NCBI RefSeq assembly: GCF_030272615.1
Contig: NC_081413.1
Coordinates: 143,874,476-143,938,475, forward strand
DNA length: 64,000 nt
Reading direction: 5' to 3'
Source of the DNA: Cryptomeria japonica
Taxonomy: Eukaryota > Streptophyta > Pinopsida > Cupressales > Cupressaceae
Part shown: one piece after another, positions 11,010-25,100 of the stretch
Position numbering within the stretch: the first letter of the stretch is position 1
How the letters are laid out: every line of letters starts with the position of its first letter
Notes under the pieces: model-generated
The model's input: only the letters and a program-made list of their open reading frames with translations
The model's database searches: none
What the model was told of the DNA's origin: nothing
Made by a program: the position numbers and the translations under genes

Positions 11010-11718
11010 AGAGCCTTGGGCTCTCATTTTGATTATCTGAAGAATTTGCATTGTTATGCTGCCGAAATGGAGAGCACATCTGAGCTTCGGAGTTGAGGCT
11101 TCCTAGCTAGCACAGTTTCGTACTTGCAATATAGTACCTAGCTGGTGGGTGTGTTCAGAGTGGAGTTTGGTGTGAGGATTTTCAGTTTTAGAGTTTTCGT
11201 GAGTTTTCTGTGTTGCTGGTTTGGAGTGGCTGAAGCGATTTTCTGTTCATAGATCTTTGCCTGAGTTTCCGTTTCTTTTGGGTAGAGGCTCGTCAAAAGC
11301 ATATTGGAGAGGCGATCATTCCTCTGGAAGGGCGTTTGATTTGGTGTTGTTTGGAATTTTTGAGAGCAAATCGAAATTCCCAGTTGGTCGTACCTTTCTG
11401 GAGTTGCCTCGGTTTGCGTTCCATGTGTGGTGATTTTGGTGCTGGTTTGAGCTCCTTGTTTGTTCGCCTTGGTCTTAGCAGTTGTTCGCCTCAATTTGTG
11501 AGCACTTTGGAGCTAATTCGGAAGAGTTGTGTGCATTTCAGTGTTGCTGGCCCATTTCTGGAGAGGCTAGTATTTATATCAGAATTGTTGTTTTATGTTT
11601 TAGCTTGAAATCGGTTTTAGTCTATGATTGAATGTTTGTAGTACTTCATTGTAATCATCTTGTATCATTGGTTAGTAGTACTAACCTCTTATTGAACTTG
11701 AAGTGCTCATTGTAATCC

Positions 11719-11803
11719 CCACTGCATAAGTGGAAGAGGCTGGTTGGGCCGCCTTAGTGTTTGTAATTTCATTTGTACTTATGTCCTCCCACTGAATAAG
11801 TGG
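11719..11803 (+). other. Covarying hairpins in LTR X
   Basis: CCACT-gcata-AGTGG (11719-11733) and CCACT-gaata-AGTGG (11789-11803). They are followed by weaker versions near 11825, 11867 and 11953 in which part of the pairing is G-T. Confidence 0.6.
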
Positions 11804-12195
11804 TGGAGTGATATTGTCCTCCCGCTGAAATATGCAGTGGAGTGATTAGTTTTATGTATTATCCTCCTGTTGAAATACACGGTAGAGTGATAGTGTTAAG
11901 CTACTTGTGTTTTTCGTTGGCTGGTTTACCGTCAAGAAGTTTAGTGTCTATCCTGCTGAATAAGTAGAAGGGGCTAACTTGCCACCCATGCATTGTAAAT
12001 CTTAGTTGGTTTTTGGTGCTAAAGATCCCTGGAACACCGTATGCTCTCACCCTCCCAGATTGGGCTCTCGGTGAACAAAAGGTGGAAGGGTTCCCTTCAG
12101 TTGCTTGGATTGTTTTTCTAACCTTAACAGGTTATGGTGTTTGTTTGTAATCCTTATTGCAATAAAACGAAAAAAAAATTATCCGAGATATTACA

Positions 12196-14108
12196 TCCAT
12201 CCTTTATCGAGGAGTTTCTAGATTGTTTTCTCTATCTTTTCTTTGAACTTCTTTGGGTGGTGATAGGGTGTGGCGATAACAGGTTTTGCTCCCTCCAACT
12301 CGATGTGGGGGTATACCAGGTGGAATATCAGCGAAGACCAAACTATGCTTATCCATAACCGCCTGAAGTTACTCATCCTGGTAGTAAGTCAGTTGCCCTT
12401 ACACAAGTTTTGTCTAGATCAAACAATGTGCTGCCCAGACTACTTCATCATGTGTGAAGATGGCTTCCATACATTTGGCGGAAATCTCCCTCGGGCTGCC
12501 ATTCGACATTCCTCTGAGAACCACCTTCCTGCCATCCACCTCGAATGAGAACTCCATCTTTTTGAAGCTCTGTGTGTACTGGTTGAGGGTCTCCATCCAT
12601 TGAATGCCCAATATGACATCCGTGTCATCCAAATCTACTACAAAGAAATCGTCTGTCACTGTGTAATTTCCCATGGTGATGCTTAGTTGCGGGACCAGGT
12701 GAGTGCATGATAGGAAATTGCCTCCTGCCACCTTGACATCGAATCCTTAATGCTCCTTTGTACGCAAACCCCTTCGGGGTGACGAGTGATGAGTTTATGA
12801 AGTTGAGCGAGGCCCCACTGTCGAGTATAACAAGGAATCGTTGCCCTTGAAGCGTACCACGTACACTAAACACACTGCACCTTGGGGTACCCACCAGTGT
12901 GGCAATGACGCCTCCCCTCCATACCAATGTGGAAATTCTCTCCGCCAGCCTTGTTTCTTCGGCAGATTCTTCCCCTAGTGGTTCACTTTCCTCATGCTCC
13001 TCTTCTCCATCGAACATCACCTCAATATAATGAATCTTCCCTTTGCCCAAACATCGGTGTCTTGGCTCCCATGGCTCCCTACAAGTGAAACAAAGCTTCT
13101 TCCTTATGAGTTCTTCTTTTGTGGCCTCATCCAACGATGACTTCTTTGGGAAGGGTGGTTTGGGATCTGCAAAATTTCTGGAAGAGGAAGCTATTGCCAT
13201 GTTACAGGCCTTCTTGATTGCTTCTGTGAGCATGCCAGTGTTGAACCATTTCACCCAACCCTTTAGGGGTTCCATCAATCCATCCATGAACAAGACTACC
13301 AATCTCCGCTCTGAGATGTCTGTTACCAACACAAATAGCCTTTGGAACTCTATGATGTAACTGTCCACAGGTCCCGACTATTTTAGTTGTGCCAACTAAT
13401 TGAAATTGAGCTCTGGATCCTTCCCAGCGAATCAATCTATGACCCTCTCTATGAAGTCAGCATAGGAAGTTATCTAGTCATGGCCGAGAGTGACCATTCC
13501 ATGATGCCACCATTCATGAGCGACTCCTTCCAGGTGAAGTTTTGCAAACTTGATAGCTTCATCTTCAGGCATTGGATTGAGTTGGAAGTAGGTATCTGCT
13601 TTTTTGTACCCAAGCTCATGTCGAGGGTGCCTTGGTCCCATCAAAGGATGACAGATTGATCTTAACAACCTTCCGCTTGATGTCCTTGTTATAGTGACCG
13701 TAATAGCCCCGATTTCTACCGCCAGAGTATTTCATCCAGAGCTCAACATAATCCTTGAATGATATGTCCCCCTCGAGATTTGCATCCCTCCAATCTTGGT
13801 TCAACTGTTCTTGCATCTCCTGAAAAGTGGGTTCTTGCTCCCTGTGCGACGCTTCTGATTTCTGGGGAAAAGTCGACATCAGCGGCCATGAATGTGTGCT
13901 AGGAGTTTGATCTTCCAGTGACCGAATTATCGCCCTACCCATTCTTTTCTCCATTCGTTTTTCCCAAGGCCAATTGTCGTAATGTTTCCTCCATGAATTG
14001 TTGTCGTTGTTCCCCTCTGGTTATGGTGTCGTTGAGCTAAGCTTGGCTTCTAGTTAGCTCCCTTAGTAGTGCCATGACTTCTCTTGCAGGATCCTGTGGT
14101 TCCCCCAT
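12196..14108 (-). pseudogene. Gypsy F, decayed minus-strand gag-protease-RT start
   Basis: Reading down the minus strand from a probable gag ATG at 14108 (MGEPQDPAREVMALL): SFDGTKAPST, HLEGVAHEWWHHGMVTLGH (retrotransposon gag), a zinc-knuckle-like CFTCREPWEPRHRC near 13070, protease VILDSGASLNFI near 12820, and a region parallel to [12 protein letters not shown] of element E. It finishes in the RT N-terminus (PKKFKEKIEKTI near 12230). Several stops and frame changes break it. The sequence stops at the gypsy X LTR end (12195), so gypsy X inserted into F and the rest of F's pol lies left of the window. Confidence 0.85.
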
Positions 14109-14176
14109 TCATTCAGTAAAACAGTACCTCCTAGTGTACACCTGCATCCACTACCCGACAGGCTGGCAAGATCACC

Positions 14177-14189
14177 AGCTATGATACCA
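14177..14189 (-). other. Primer-binding site of gypsy F
   Basis: On the minus strand TGGTATCATAGCT follows the LTR end (TTACA) after one base. It resembles the TGGTATCAGAGC primer site complementary to initiator methionine tRNA, with one change. Confidence 0.7.
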
Positions 14190-14190
14190 C

Positions 14191-15043
14191 TGTAAGGTTC
14201 CGTACGTAGTACACTCCTCTTCAATTGCTCCACGTACGGTGTAACTTGTGTATGGCCTCCTCAGAACGTACGGTGGTGATTGTACGGTACACTTCCCTCA
14301 ACACTCGGCGTACAATGTAATTTGTATGCCTCCTTAGAACGTATGGTGGTGACCGTATGGATCACTCCCCTTAGGAAGTCAGTGTGCGGTGAGCGTGGAT
14401 CAATGCCCTTGACTGTACGATGGTATGGTCGTATTGGCTGGGCGTACGATAGTAGCCGCATGGTGAGTGGGTGGTATGGTCGTATGGCGGCGCGTACGGT
14501 AGTGGTCGTACAGTGAGTGAATATCCACTGAGTTTCGCCCTTGAGCCCTCCAAACGTTTAAACAATTCGATGTTGCACAAAGAAATGAAATGAATTAGTA
14601 GTATTCCAAACACGAGACTTAGTTCAAGGTTCGTACTTGCCAGAAGAAAGATTCGCACATGCAAAGAGAAATTATATTGATAATGATTGCACAACAGATT
14701 ATACAGACTCCAAGTAGAAGCAAAATAGGGTGAGGAGAAACTCCCACCGAAACTGCGGATGCCAAGTAGGGAGGATCTCTCACCTCCGAAATGGCAGACA
14801 AGCTAAACTCCAACTGGAATTCGCACATACAAAGAAATTACCAAATTCACATACCTACAACAATGACTAACTTGGCCATAAATATGGGCTCCAGGAAATT
14901 TCCTAAAGGGTTACAAACGGGCCAACACGACCAAAATAAAACTTGACTAATTAAATAAAGGGCCCGAAAGATTTATTATTAAATTTGGGGCCATACAATA
15001 AAGTATTTTAATTTTATTAGCTAATTATATCGGGGACATCACA
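14191..15043 (-). repeat. 5' LTR of gypsy F (853 bp)
   Basis: On the minus strand the LTR begins TGTGATGTCCCC (15043 downward) and ends GGAACCTTACA before the primer site. It is less than half the length of LTRs A, X, E and G, so it is a different family, although the first bases are alike. It contains several copies of a GTACGGT/GTATGGT motif between about 14215 and 14520. The 3' LTR and target duplication partner lie outside the window. Confidence 0.8.
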
Positions 15044-15865
15044 TATTTGTGATGACAGTAATGGCATTGCCGGAAGATTTCATTTATGGTTTAATACAAA
15101 TGTAATTCAAAACACTATTGAATTGTTTGAGCTCAACAAAGAACTCCATAAAGATCCAATCATGCTTTTAAATAAAGTATGTCTTTGCCAGTGCAGAGTT
15201 GGCTCATAGTATGCCATGAACCCAAAGATACATATCATGGATAAAAGATGTACAAGAACATAAGAGAAAGAAAGGTTTCTGCATCTAAAATTTGATCAAA
15301 TAATACAAAAGATGTGGGAAGCAATACCCATATTACCCATATTTCTCTCACGTTGGAAAGAAAATTGGTTCTTGATAGAGAGGGGACCACATCAACTAAC
15401 AATGCTGGAACCTTTGACCTTCTTATACAAATTATTATCAAACTTGCCATGCCTGAACCTAATCTTATGAAGAGAGTCATCCACTTTCTGTTGTTGCTAA
15501 TCTTGACTATCCTAATATAGATGTCTTTCCATTGGTAAAGACATCATACAAAAGTGACTAAGAGAGTGATGCACTCTGCATCACAATTTTAGCAGTATTT
15601 TGAAAGAAAAGATAGAGACATACTAGGATGAAAATAGACAAGAATTCTTTTCTGCATAGAAATAAGTGTAGATGATACTCAATTGTTTTGTGAGACATTT
15701 GGACAACTGATAGACAAAGAGATCTGTTCTGAGAGAGTACAAACATATTAAAAAAAGGAATTCTGCATTTAATTTAACATAGAAGCTTTATTGTTTTCAA
15801 AACCATCACCATTAGGAACTAGATATTTCTGTACAATAAAACTGAATATTAACTTTCATACTTAC
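15044..15865 (-). other. PHYLLO intron, no further feature seen
   Basis: This is the exon-proximal part of an intron longer than 15.8 kb. No exon with the expected next MenD motif and no recognisable transposon was found here. Confidence 0.7.
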
Positions 15866-16168
15866 TCTTCGATTGCTGCCTGCAGCATAGCCTATAGCTG
15901 TACTCAACACTCCATCAATTCCACTTGCTCCACGGTTCCCAGCAACTTTTAAACCTAAAAAGGGTAGCAGTGGGTCCAACATGTCATGTGCAAAACTTAT
16001 CGGAAGTTTTGACCAGCCCAATCCATACATGTCTGCATTGCGGATAGCCATGCTGTTGCCTAGAAAAAATGCTGAACCTGGGGATAAGAATTGAGATACT
16101 GCCCGAGATACAAATGGCTCAGTTAACAAGGGCTCCGCATTCAATTGGAAAGAAATTTCCCAACCAAC
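15866..16168 (-). CDS. PHYLLO: PHYLLO exon, MenD ThDP pyrophosphate-domain N-terminal part
   Basis: A 303-bp (101-codon) exon, acceptor TTCACAG (CAG 16169-16171) and donor GTAAGT (15860-15865). It contains [25 protein letters not shown] and [20 protein letters not shown], which are characteristic of MenD just before the ThDP/Mg-binding GD-(L/I)-S motif. The next exon, which should carry that motif, is not found before position 1, so the following intron exceeds 15.8 kb. Confidence 0.96.
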
Positions 16169-19100
16169 CTGTGAATTTAATTAATATGTCGATGTTAATA
16201 AAATCTCTCATTGTTCTTTGTTAAGATTGGATAAAGCTTACACCAAACAAAAACCCTTCTATATTTCCAATTGGTTTGAGACCACCAATAATAGCCCACA
16301 AACAATTGCTTCATACCAATGCAAGAAATTGAAAGCTTAAAGATAAGCATGATAGCACACAAATAATTTTATATATCACTACCAAAAACTTGAGGTAAGG
16401 TAACCCTAACTAGCATGACTAAGCTTCTAGTGAATTGAAAAACTAAAATGAAACAAAATAGGCTAAAGATTTTATGAAATATCTAAGATAGGTACCAACT
16501 CTAAAATTTTTGAAAGCACGCAATAGCAAATTTATGTTGCGTTAGTTTTAGTACACATTTGTATATCAACACAGTAGCAAACATTTTTTTTTCTCTTGTA
16601 TTTAATCTCCTTACAAATTATATGAGCATGTATGAAGTATTTTTATTGAAATACAGTTTTATGCTTGTCTAACCAATGCAAAGAAGCTTCAAAGTATGCT
16701 TGATTAAAGCCCTAATACATGTAGACAATGACCTTAAGTTGCACTCTTAGAAAATTCATTTGAATAGAACTGACATGGCAAATCATAACTTCTGCAGCCC
16801 CTTTTCCAACATTCACAACATGTCAGAATACAGGTTAGTGTCTAAAACAAAAAAAAAAAAAACTTCTAAGCAAAGCAAGGAGACACGCAAATGGTTTTCT
16901 AAATTTCTGTCAAAATCTTGGAATTTTAAAGTAGACCAAAGTATTATCATCAAAACATCTAGTCAACTGAATTAAAGAGAGCAACCTGATAAGATTAATG
17001 GGACATTTTTTTGCTATATCTACATTTGGTGTCAATAATGGATGCTTTACTTAATTATAAAAGACAATCATGATGACAAACTTTAGAAGCAACCAAAGAG
17101 GGAAAAGAATAGGGCCCAGCATATCTATGTACAGACCATATTTCGATGAAACCTGATATGGTTCAATCTTTCAAATTTGCAGTCCATTGTGACATTTCAA
17201 GCATAGATATTACACAATGAATCACACTTTTGACTAACCAATTAATGTACAACCATTAGTCTGGAACCTGTCCACCAGAGTTAGACAATTTAATCTATTT
17301 GTTTTATTGATGACAAGTTTAACTAAGAGGTGGTATCTCTAAACTCACTTGGTGGTTAATCTGTATAGCTAAATGTATTTGATACAGAAATATAATGTCC
17401 ATTCACAAACAGTGGAAACTTATCTTATGTGAACTTCTAGAAAATTGAATTGCAAATTTTTTTTGGTTTCCTATACATGGAAAAGACATTGCATTTAGAT
17501 TTTCATGCAATTTTTATAGTTAATCAACAAAATGTCCAAACCAAAAAAATTCACACACAACAGTATGAAAAAAAACATGTTCTTTAAAGGAAAAGAAAGA
17601 GGTGGAGAGAGAGTGAGAGAGAGATCACACCATATCATTCAAGACTTTAAGCCATTTGCTCCAACTTGCCATTCCTTTAGGGACATGTAATTCTCTGATT
17701 GCAGCAGCAAATCCAACAACAGAGGCTTGAATCCGATGTGTCAATATATGTGATGGATCATGACGGTATGGATGATTTGCAACCATAATATAAACATCTG
17801 GTCTACAATCCTCCAAAAGTTTAGCAATGCGTTTACTTGTTAATCTGCTGCCCACCTATTCTCATTATGCATGAAATACGAGTTAGATATTATAGATGAT
17901 TTTTTTGTCTACTCATGCCTCACTGTAAGGAGAAGATTGTCTGACACAAATGCCACAGAAACAAAACAGAGACCAACAGATGCTTTGCAGCACAACCCAA
18001 AAAATTTTGAAATTCTCCAGTATATCACTAATTCAGTGATCATATTCTACCTTTTATTCATGATGCTGAAAATTGTGTAGTTGCATAGAAGCAATCAGCG
18101 GAATTGTATGCTTACTAAAATGAAAGAAAATTTCTTTGTTCAAAATAATATACTTTAAATGTGTAAGAAAGGGACCATAGATCTTATCTACAAGATTTTT
18201 AGCACATCAGAAGTCAGCTTGTTGGGTTAGCAAAAATATTGACAGATCAACAACTCAAGTCTATTGCATTAAACAAGTTTCTTTAAGCATAAGAAATGGC
18301 AGTTAAAGTTTTATCAGTTTCAAAAACAACCTAGGATTTTGAGAAAAATTAATGTTATTTATTGCAGAAATAAAAATTATTGCAGAATAGAAGAAATGAA
18401 GATTAGAAGAAAAATATTATAAAGGCAAAGGAAAATAATAATCAAGGCCAAAGACGATATGATCCAGGTGACAGTTCAGAGCAACTTTCTGACAAGATGA
18501 CGAAAAAAAAAGTTCAAATTGCTGCAGGCACAATTTTTATACCATTAATCGGAATTTGGAACCGCTTACTGTTTTTATACCATTAATGAGTTTCCTGTAA
18601 CAAAGAATCCCCTCAACTTCTTAGGGAACGCTTTACATGTGGCTTTTCAAATTTTGAGGCCAGTCTCTTCTTTTTCTATTTTATATTGTTCATTCCATTC
18701 TTAAAATAGCCATAAACTAATGTGACACAAATGTAAAAATTAGAGATTTTTAGCTTCACATTTCTTCCGAGACTGCTACCATCATGTAAATTATTCCATT
18801 TTCTATTTTTAGCTTGTATGCAAGAAGCTACTTTTCTATAATTGAATACCATATATAACAATGATTGAAGATATGACTTATTGTGAATCCTCCACGTACA
18901 CACATTCGATATTGGAAAGCATAAAAAAAGCTCTGTTGCAGATAATTATGCACAAGAAATGAAGCAGCAGAGGCACATCATTGATATAGCCACAAAGGAT
19001 AAATGAGCCACTGGATGCATCAGTAATTTTTAGAATGTGATATTGGGCTGCCTTAATGATAAATACAGCTATGCATCCTCTAGATGATCTTGATAAATAA

Positions 19101-22100
19101 GAATCTCACTCTGCAAATTATAAATGGAACTGAAATTTGAGCTAAAGGCATACCTGCAGCACCACATCTGGAGACATCCATCGCCTTACTGAGCTGCTAA
19201 GAAGAACATGATCCAGGAAATCTATAAAAAGTAGGTTCATTTCACCTTCAGCAATTGTGGAAGCCAATTTTCTTAGGCGCAATCCTGACAAAACATCAGG
19301 AACAATTGGCCACCCAAGATGTCTTCCTAGTAATAAAGCTGCCCATGTCTCCTCAGCTGTCTTAAGATCCCCAAGAATTAAAATTCCTCGACTTGCTCCT
19401 TGAATAAGATCCACAACTTCTTTGTATCGGTCACGTACATCTATCAGTTTCTCACTATAATCTAATTGTAGTACTTGCATGTATTTCGTAAAAGGCCCTG
19501 ATTTTGACATCCACCTATCAAGATCTTTTAAGCATCTTAAACTCCATTCGCAACAAATTCCTGCTAATGGCTCTCTAAACGCACAATTTATGTGTACAGG
19601 ACCATAAGGCACCCCTGTGGCTCTAAATACTGCAGTATCAATTGTAGTAAGTACCATCCTGGCAGGAACCTGATCATCAGGTGGAGCTAAATTATAGAAA
19701 TACCTCACAAATGAACCAAAGTGATTGACCTGTATGCACCATGAGGAAACAATTTTAACCCAATAAGGAATACATGTTTTCCTACCCATACATTTATGCA
19801 TTGCATGCAAATGAGAAATGTAATTTGATGATTTCTATGAATTTGTCTATAGGGACAATTGTGCATATTATATGTACTACAGATTTAAATGAATGTTTAT
19901 GGTGAAAGATGCATACAAACACAAATAAAGGTTTTATAAATAATACATATTTATGTGCACCTGAATGGGTACTCTCATGGGGATTATTTAAAAGGAACTT
20001 TTGGTCACAAGAAACTGAATAAGAAAACTTCCAATTTCAATCATCATTAGCTATGTTTACTTAAAATGAAAAGGGATGTTCAAATCAAATTCAAAACATA
20101 AGGAATCATATTACATTTGATAAGCATTAACTTAGAGAACCAAGTAAACCATTTACACTTCTAAAATACAGTCCATTAGCAGGACAAAATATTCTTCCAC
20201 CTGCTAGTGGGATCAGTAGAGCCAAACATAAAAACCTTTAATATGACCGTTACGAATAGCACTTTTGATGGTATTAGCCCTTTTGTTGTCTTAGGCCTTT
20301 CCATTGTATAAGCCCTTTTCAGAAAGCACAAGGTTTCAGGATTCATTCCAGCAGGTGTCTTTTGATCAAACTAATAGATATTTGAAGCTGAACACTAGAG
20401 GTAATGGCTAGTTTACAATGCATCCTAAAAGAAGGCAACCTACACCTCACTATAAAACTCGCCTCCAATTCTAATGAGTCTTTTTTTATATAAATCAATA
20501 CAAACGTACCTGATTTATTGTTTGATTTGCTCCTGTATCGTGTAGTTCTGGAGGACGATCAGCTGTAAGCAACAACAATGGAATACAGTCCTGACTTGCC
20601 TCTACCACCTGTGCATCAAAAATATAATACGTGGAGGAACTAAAAATATAATTCAACGTTCTCTTGACAAGAAGCATAATCTAAAGAAATAACAAGCAAT
20701 AATCTAGAAATTGATATAAGAATTATAATCCTATTTAACAACAAAGCAGACCGTACAAAAGTTTAGAGCTAATAGTGCAGATTTCAGATTTATTTGACTC
20801 AATTTCATAAAATGTTGTAATGATGACATAATAACATAAACATTATTTTACCCCATCAAAGAGTCAAGCATAAGAAAGGTATACGTGGTGATGTTGTTGA
20901 AAATGATAGTTGTTAAAGATAACTGATACAACTAGTTGCTATTGAAGAAGAAAAATACAGCCAATTGCTGTTGATGATGACAGAGTTGCTACTGAAGACA
21001 TGTTTATGCATTTTAAAACTCACTAGAATCTTGGATGGAGTCAAAACTAGCAAATTCTATTTCAGGCATGTTTAGTATTAGCTTAGGTTTATACTTGGGA
21101 AACTAAAATTAGTCCTTCCATTGCTCCTTTAAAATGCCTTGTTTTTTGGTCTATATTTTCATACACACAGCTGAAAGCAACATGTAAAGGGATTTATTTT
21201 TAGAACTGCATTTGTTTTATCAGATATTCTTAGGAATTAAAATTCTAAATCAAATGCATTATTTTTCAGTTTGTATGTCAGCAGAGTAAAAGGATCTTTT
21301 GCAAGCAGAATGAGCTGCAGAAGAAGGAATTTTCAGAAAGTGAAATTCTGATTGTACTCAGACTTATGGAAGTCATTTTTTACTAAGTTTTTTAAAATGA
21401 CTTATGGAAGTCATTTTCTAAATGTCTGGAATCGCATTGCTGCAAACTCCATACTGCCAATGAAGAAAAGAATAACCAGCTGAGTATCATATCCTCTCTT
21501 GAGATAAGAAAGTCCCTAATGCTATTTTCTAAGTTTGATCAAAGGGGACAACCTCAAGGTTTCGATTGTTAGGTCTTGACTGCGGGATTTCTCAGTGGTT
21601 TGATGTGTTTATGCTGGAAACACAAGGGGGACTTACGGTAAGATAGGTGATTGATAGATGAGTTCCCTGGAATCTTTATGATCTTTCTTATCAAATGATT
21701 TCAGTTGAGTTGATACTGTTTTCAATGGGACTGCAGATTCTTTTGATAAAAAAAGCAAAAAAGAAGGGAAGGATAGGGAGAGAGAGATGCATGAAATACA
21801 AATTTTAACTAAGATAGCAGATTCATTAAACAGACAGACACCTCCAAATAACTAGACTAAGCATCACCAGCTGCTTAAGCACAATGTTCGCATAAATCTA
21901 GTGCAATCTTCAAAGGAAAATAGGATTTTCATGTTATCAACTACAACATTAGAACTTTCACATTCATAGTGAGTATTCAATAACCAAACTAAGCATGAAA
22001 GGTTCAGATTAACCATGCAGAGAGAAAGGCAATCAACCGTTCCCCAATGGTGTGTGTAGACGTATAAAAATGACCACATTCCTAAATGAATATTTTATGT

Positions 22101-25100
22101 TCATTTCTATATTTGATTAAATCTAATTTAATTAAATTATCCACATTCCTCTATTTAATTAAGTAAATTACTCAATTTATTTAAATTAAATTCACTATAC
22201 CCATTTAATGAATAAATTATTTTATTCAATTAAATCCCCCCTATCCACTTTTAATTAAATTCAAATTTAATTAAATAGTTATACTAAATTGAATAAATCT
22301 AATTTATTTAATTTCTCCAAATTGCACCCAAATTGAATTAAATTATTTCAATTAAATCCTATTATCCCTCCATCCACTTGCAAAATCCTAAACCCCTTTC
22401 TAATCCCTTCTAGAATCTTCTAATCACTTCTAATTAACCTAACCCCTCTTCTAAACTTTGTCACATCCCTAAGCAAGGGGAGGTCACTTCTCAAACCCTC
22501 CAAGTCTTTGATAACCATTAAAGGTTTTCAACCTTCAACCACTTAATTCCTCAAAGTCTTTGATAGCCATTAAAGGCTTCCAACCTTCAACCACTTAATC
22601 CCCCAAAGTCTCCAATAACCATTAATGGTTAACTCAAACCCTCTTACATGGTTAAAACATTTGTTTTAACTCAACCTTCACCCAACCCAAGGGTCTCATC
22701 GGGCCTTTAATGCTTTGACCATGATTATCTCTTAATCATTTGCACAAAGGTTTATACTTGGATTAACTCTTAATTCAGTGGGTAATCCTAATTTAAGCTT
22801 GACCCTTACCCTCTAGATAACCATGAGGTCTTCTCAGGCATTTAATGCCTCCAACCCCTTCTCTCAATCCAACCCTATGTTGACACTTGTCACCATTTCA
22901 TTGGTGTAAATTGTGCACATGGATCCCCAACTTTCAAACTCAACCCTTGATTGAATCTTTCAATCCTGACCATCCATTGCCCTATTTTTGCTATAAATAG
23001 AGCTCTCATTCTTTGATTTTAATAAATTCAAATTTGTAGTATCATACTTATGCTCAAATACATTCAAGCTTTCATTTCATATATGCTCATCATTTTATCC
23101 TCTCTTTTAAATCAAGAATTAGTCTAAATATGCATGTTTAGAATACTTTCTTTATCATTTATCTCAATCATAGACTAATATATTATGTTAGGATAGTATT
23201 CATACTAATCTTGTCATCTTATCATTTAGTTTATTGCATTCTAGAATCATGCATAGCTTAGAATACATCTCATACTAAAAATTATCAAAACATCCCTCGT
23301 TCTTGCATTTGCCATCCCTAAACCATTTTGCTCAGTAATCTGAGAGCAAAAACATTGGTTTGAGGGACATTGTGAGATAGAGAACCATGGGACCCACCTT
23401 GGGAAGCTGAGTAATACGTCGTTACTCCATAGCTTGCACCAAGAAGACCTGTGTGTGTGTGTGTGGACAAGTCTTTTAGAATATTTTCACATATTAAGTT
23501 TTATCAGCCCACTTTTCCCGCATACAGTGTGAACTACGAGGATTCTATCGAATGTTTGCTTGAAAATGCTATATAAAGGAAATAAACATAATTGAAAATT
23601 TTCTAAATTAGTGAAGGAGGAGACCATGCACTCACAAGGAAATTTGGAAACAGTCTTAACTTTGCATTAAATCCTGTAAATTTCGCCAAAGCTTTTGCAA
23701 CAATTCAAGAACTTCTTACAAAATAAGGGAAACTAGTCCCCTTTAAATACGCTCCAAAATTGGATAAATGGATTAGATCTAATCTAAACAAGTGGCCCAA
23801 ATTCATCCATAAAACATGACTGCCCATACCCATAAATGGGAGGCAAATATCAACAACCACCCCAAAAAAAGTAATAACTACCCAAAAAGGATAATTAAAA
23901 CTTATCCAAAATTATCCAAAAAGGTGCATTCATAAAGTTTTACATTTTAGTTGACTTGAAAGTTAAATATGACCCTTTTGGCCAAAAGTGCACTTTTCAA
24001 AATTTTAAATGGAAAAAAGTACATTTTTAGGAAAGCACTTTTTCTTTTCCAGTTTCAAATACTTTTATCAAAATTTGACTTTCTTCATGCAAATATTCCA
24101 GCCAAAGATCTCGACCTGCCGCACGTTCCTCGCGAACATACTCCTGGAACCTGATACATAATTTGAAAAGCAGACTGAATGGAGGCATAGGAGGATGGCG
24201 AATTTTATATTGCATGCCTTGAAGGTATTGGTCTACCTGCTTTAGACCATCTTGCCAACTGGAACGATTACGCTCAAAGCGCAACATGACCAAGTGGAAT
24301 TGACCGGCAAAGCCTAGGTCCTTAGTGGAATAAGTGATCTTCCCAATCTTTCCTCCCAGTCTAGCAGTATCACTTCATCCAATTGGTCATTTACCCATCC
24401 CAAAACCATTGATCGAAGGATTATCTTGCCAAGTTCCTCAATGGTTTCCAGAATTACCTCGCATGCATTGCGTTCTCTATCGATGATTTCCTTCGCATCA
24501 TTCTTCACGTTGATAGTCCAGTACCATTCCTTAAGAGTGCTGATGTTATGAGGATCTAGGATGGTGGGTAATGTAGGAATCTATGCATGGGTCCAGAAAA
24601 GAGAGTTCATGAGGGGAAGAGTAGTGGCAGCCACTTCCTGGATGTGGACGGATTCCCTCTTTACCTCTAATAACTTAACCAAAGTGGTTTCTCGGTGGCG
24701 AGCCATTTCCTTCACTTCCTCAAGGATTCGTTCTCCCCTTTTTCTGATGCCTTGTATCCATTCCTTGACAGCACTCGCGGTGTCCCATACTCCTTCAAAT
24801 TCTGTTGTGGTCCTCTGTACCAATGCTGTCGGAGGAATGTGGGATTCGGAGGCATTGTGTTATCGTCTTAGGAGTTGATCGATGTACCCTTCGGCCTGTT
24901 CAGCACAGGCCCAATACATATCCTTCTTAGCTGTTATCTCTTCAAATTGCCTGAGTATGTTCTGCACTGAATCCTTGAATTCTTCTTTTTCTTGCTCCTT
25001 AGTGGCTCGTCCAATGGGGACAGTCGTCATGCTATAATCTGCTAGTGTAATCTGATCTGCTGGCTTAGCTGCAGGTGGGGTGGCAATGTGGAGAGTACGG

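Larger units (their letters stand above)
10285..12195 (+). repeat. 3' LTR of gypsy X (1911 bp)
   Basis: Begins TGTAATGTCCCC after the polypurine tract and ends GAGATATTACA, where minus-strand gypsy F sequence resumes. It has the same plan as LTRs A and G: paired AACTTACTA palindromes (10395-10416 and 10510-10532), a TATA box at 11002-11009, and CCRCT hairpins at 11719-11733 and 11789-11803 with weaker ones after. Confidence 0.88.

Noticed and set aside
12134-12548. Plus-strand open frames at the gypsy X/F junction
   Set aside because: They are antisense to recognisable minus-strand gypsy F protease and RT sequence.
15235-15520. Overlapping frames on both strands in the intron left of the last MenD exon
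   Set aside because: None carries the expected next MenD motif (ThDP/Mg site) and no splice-site arrangement fits.
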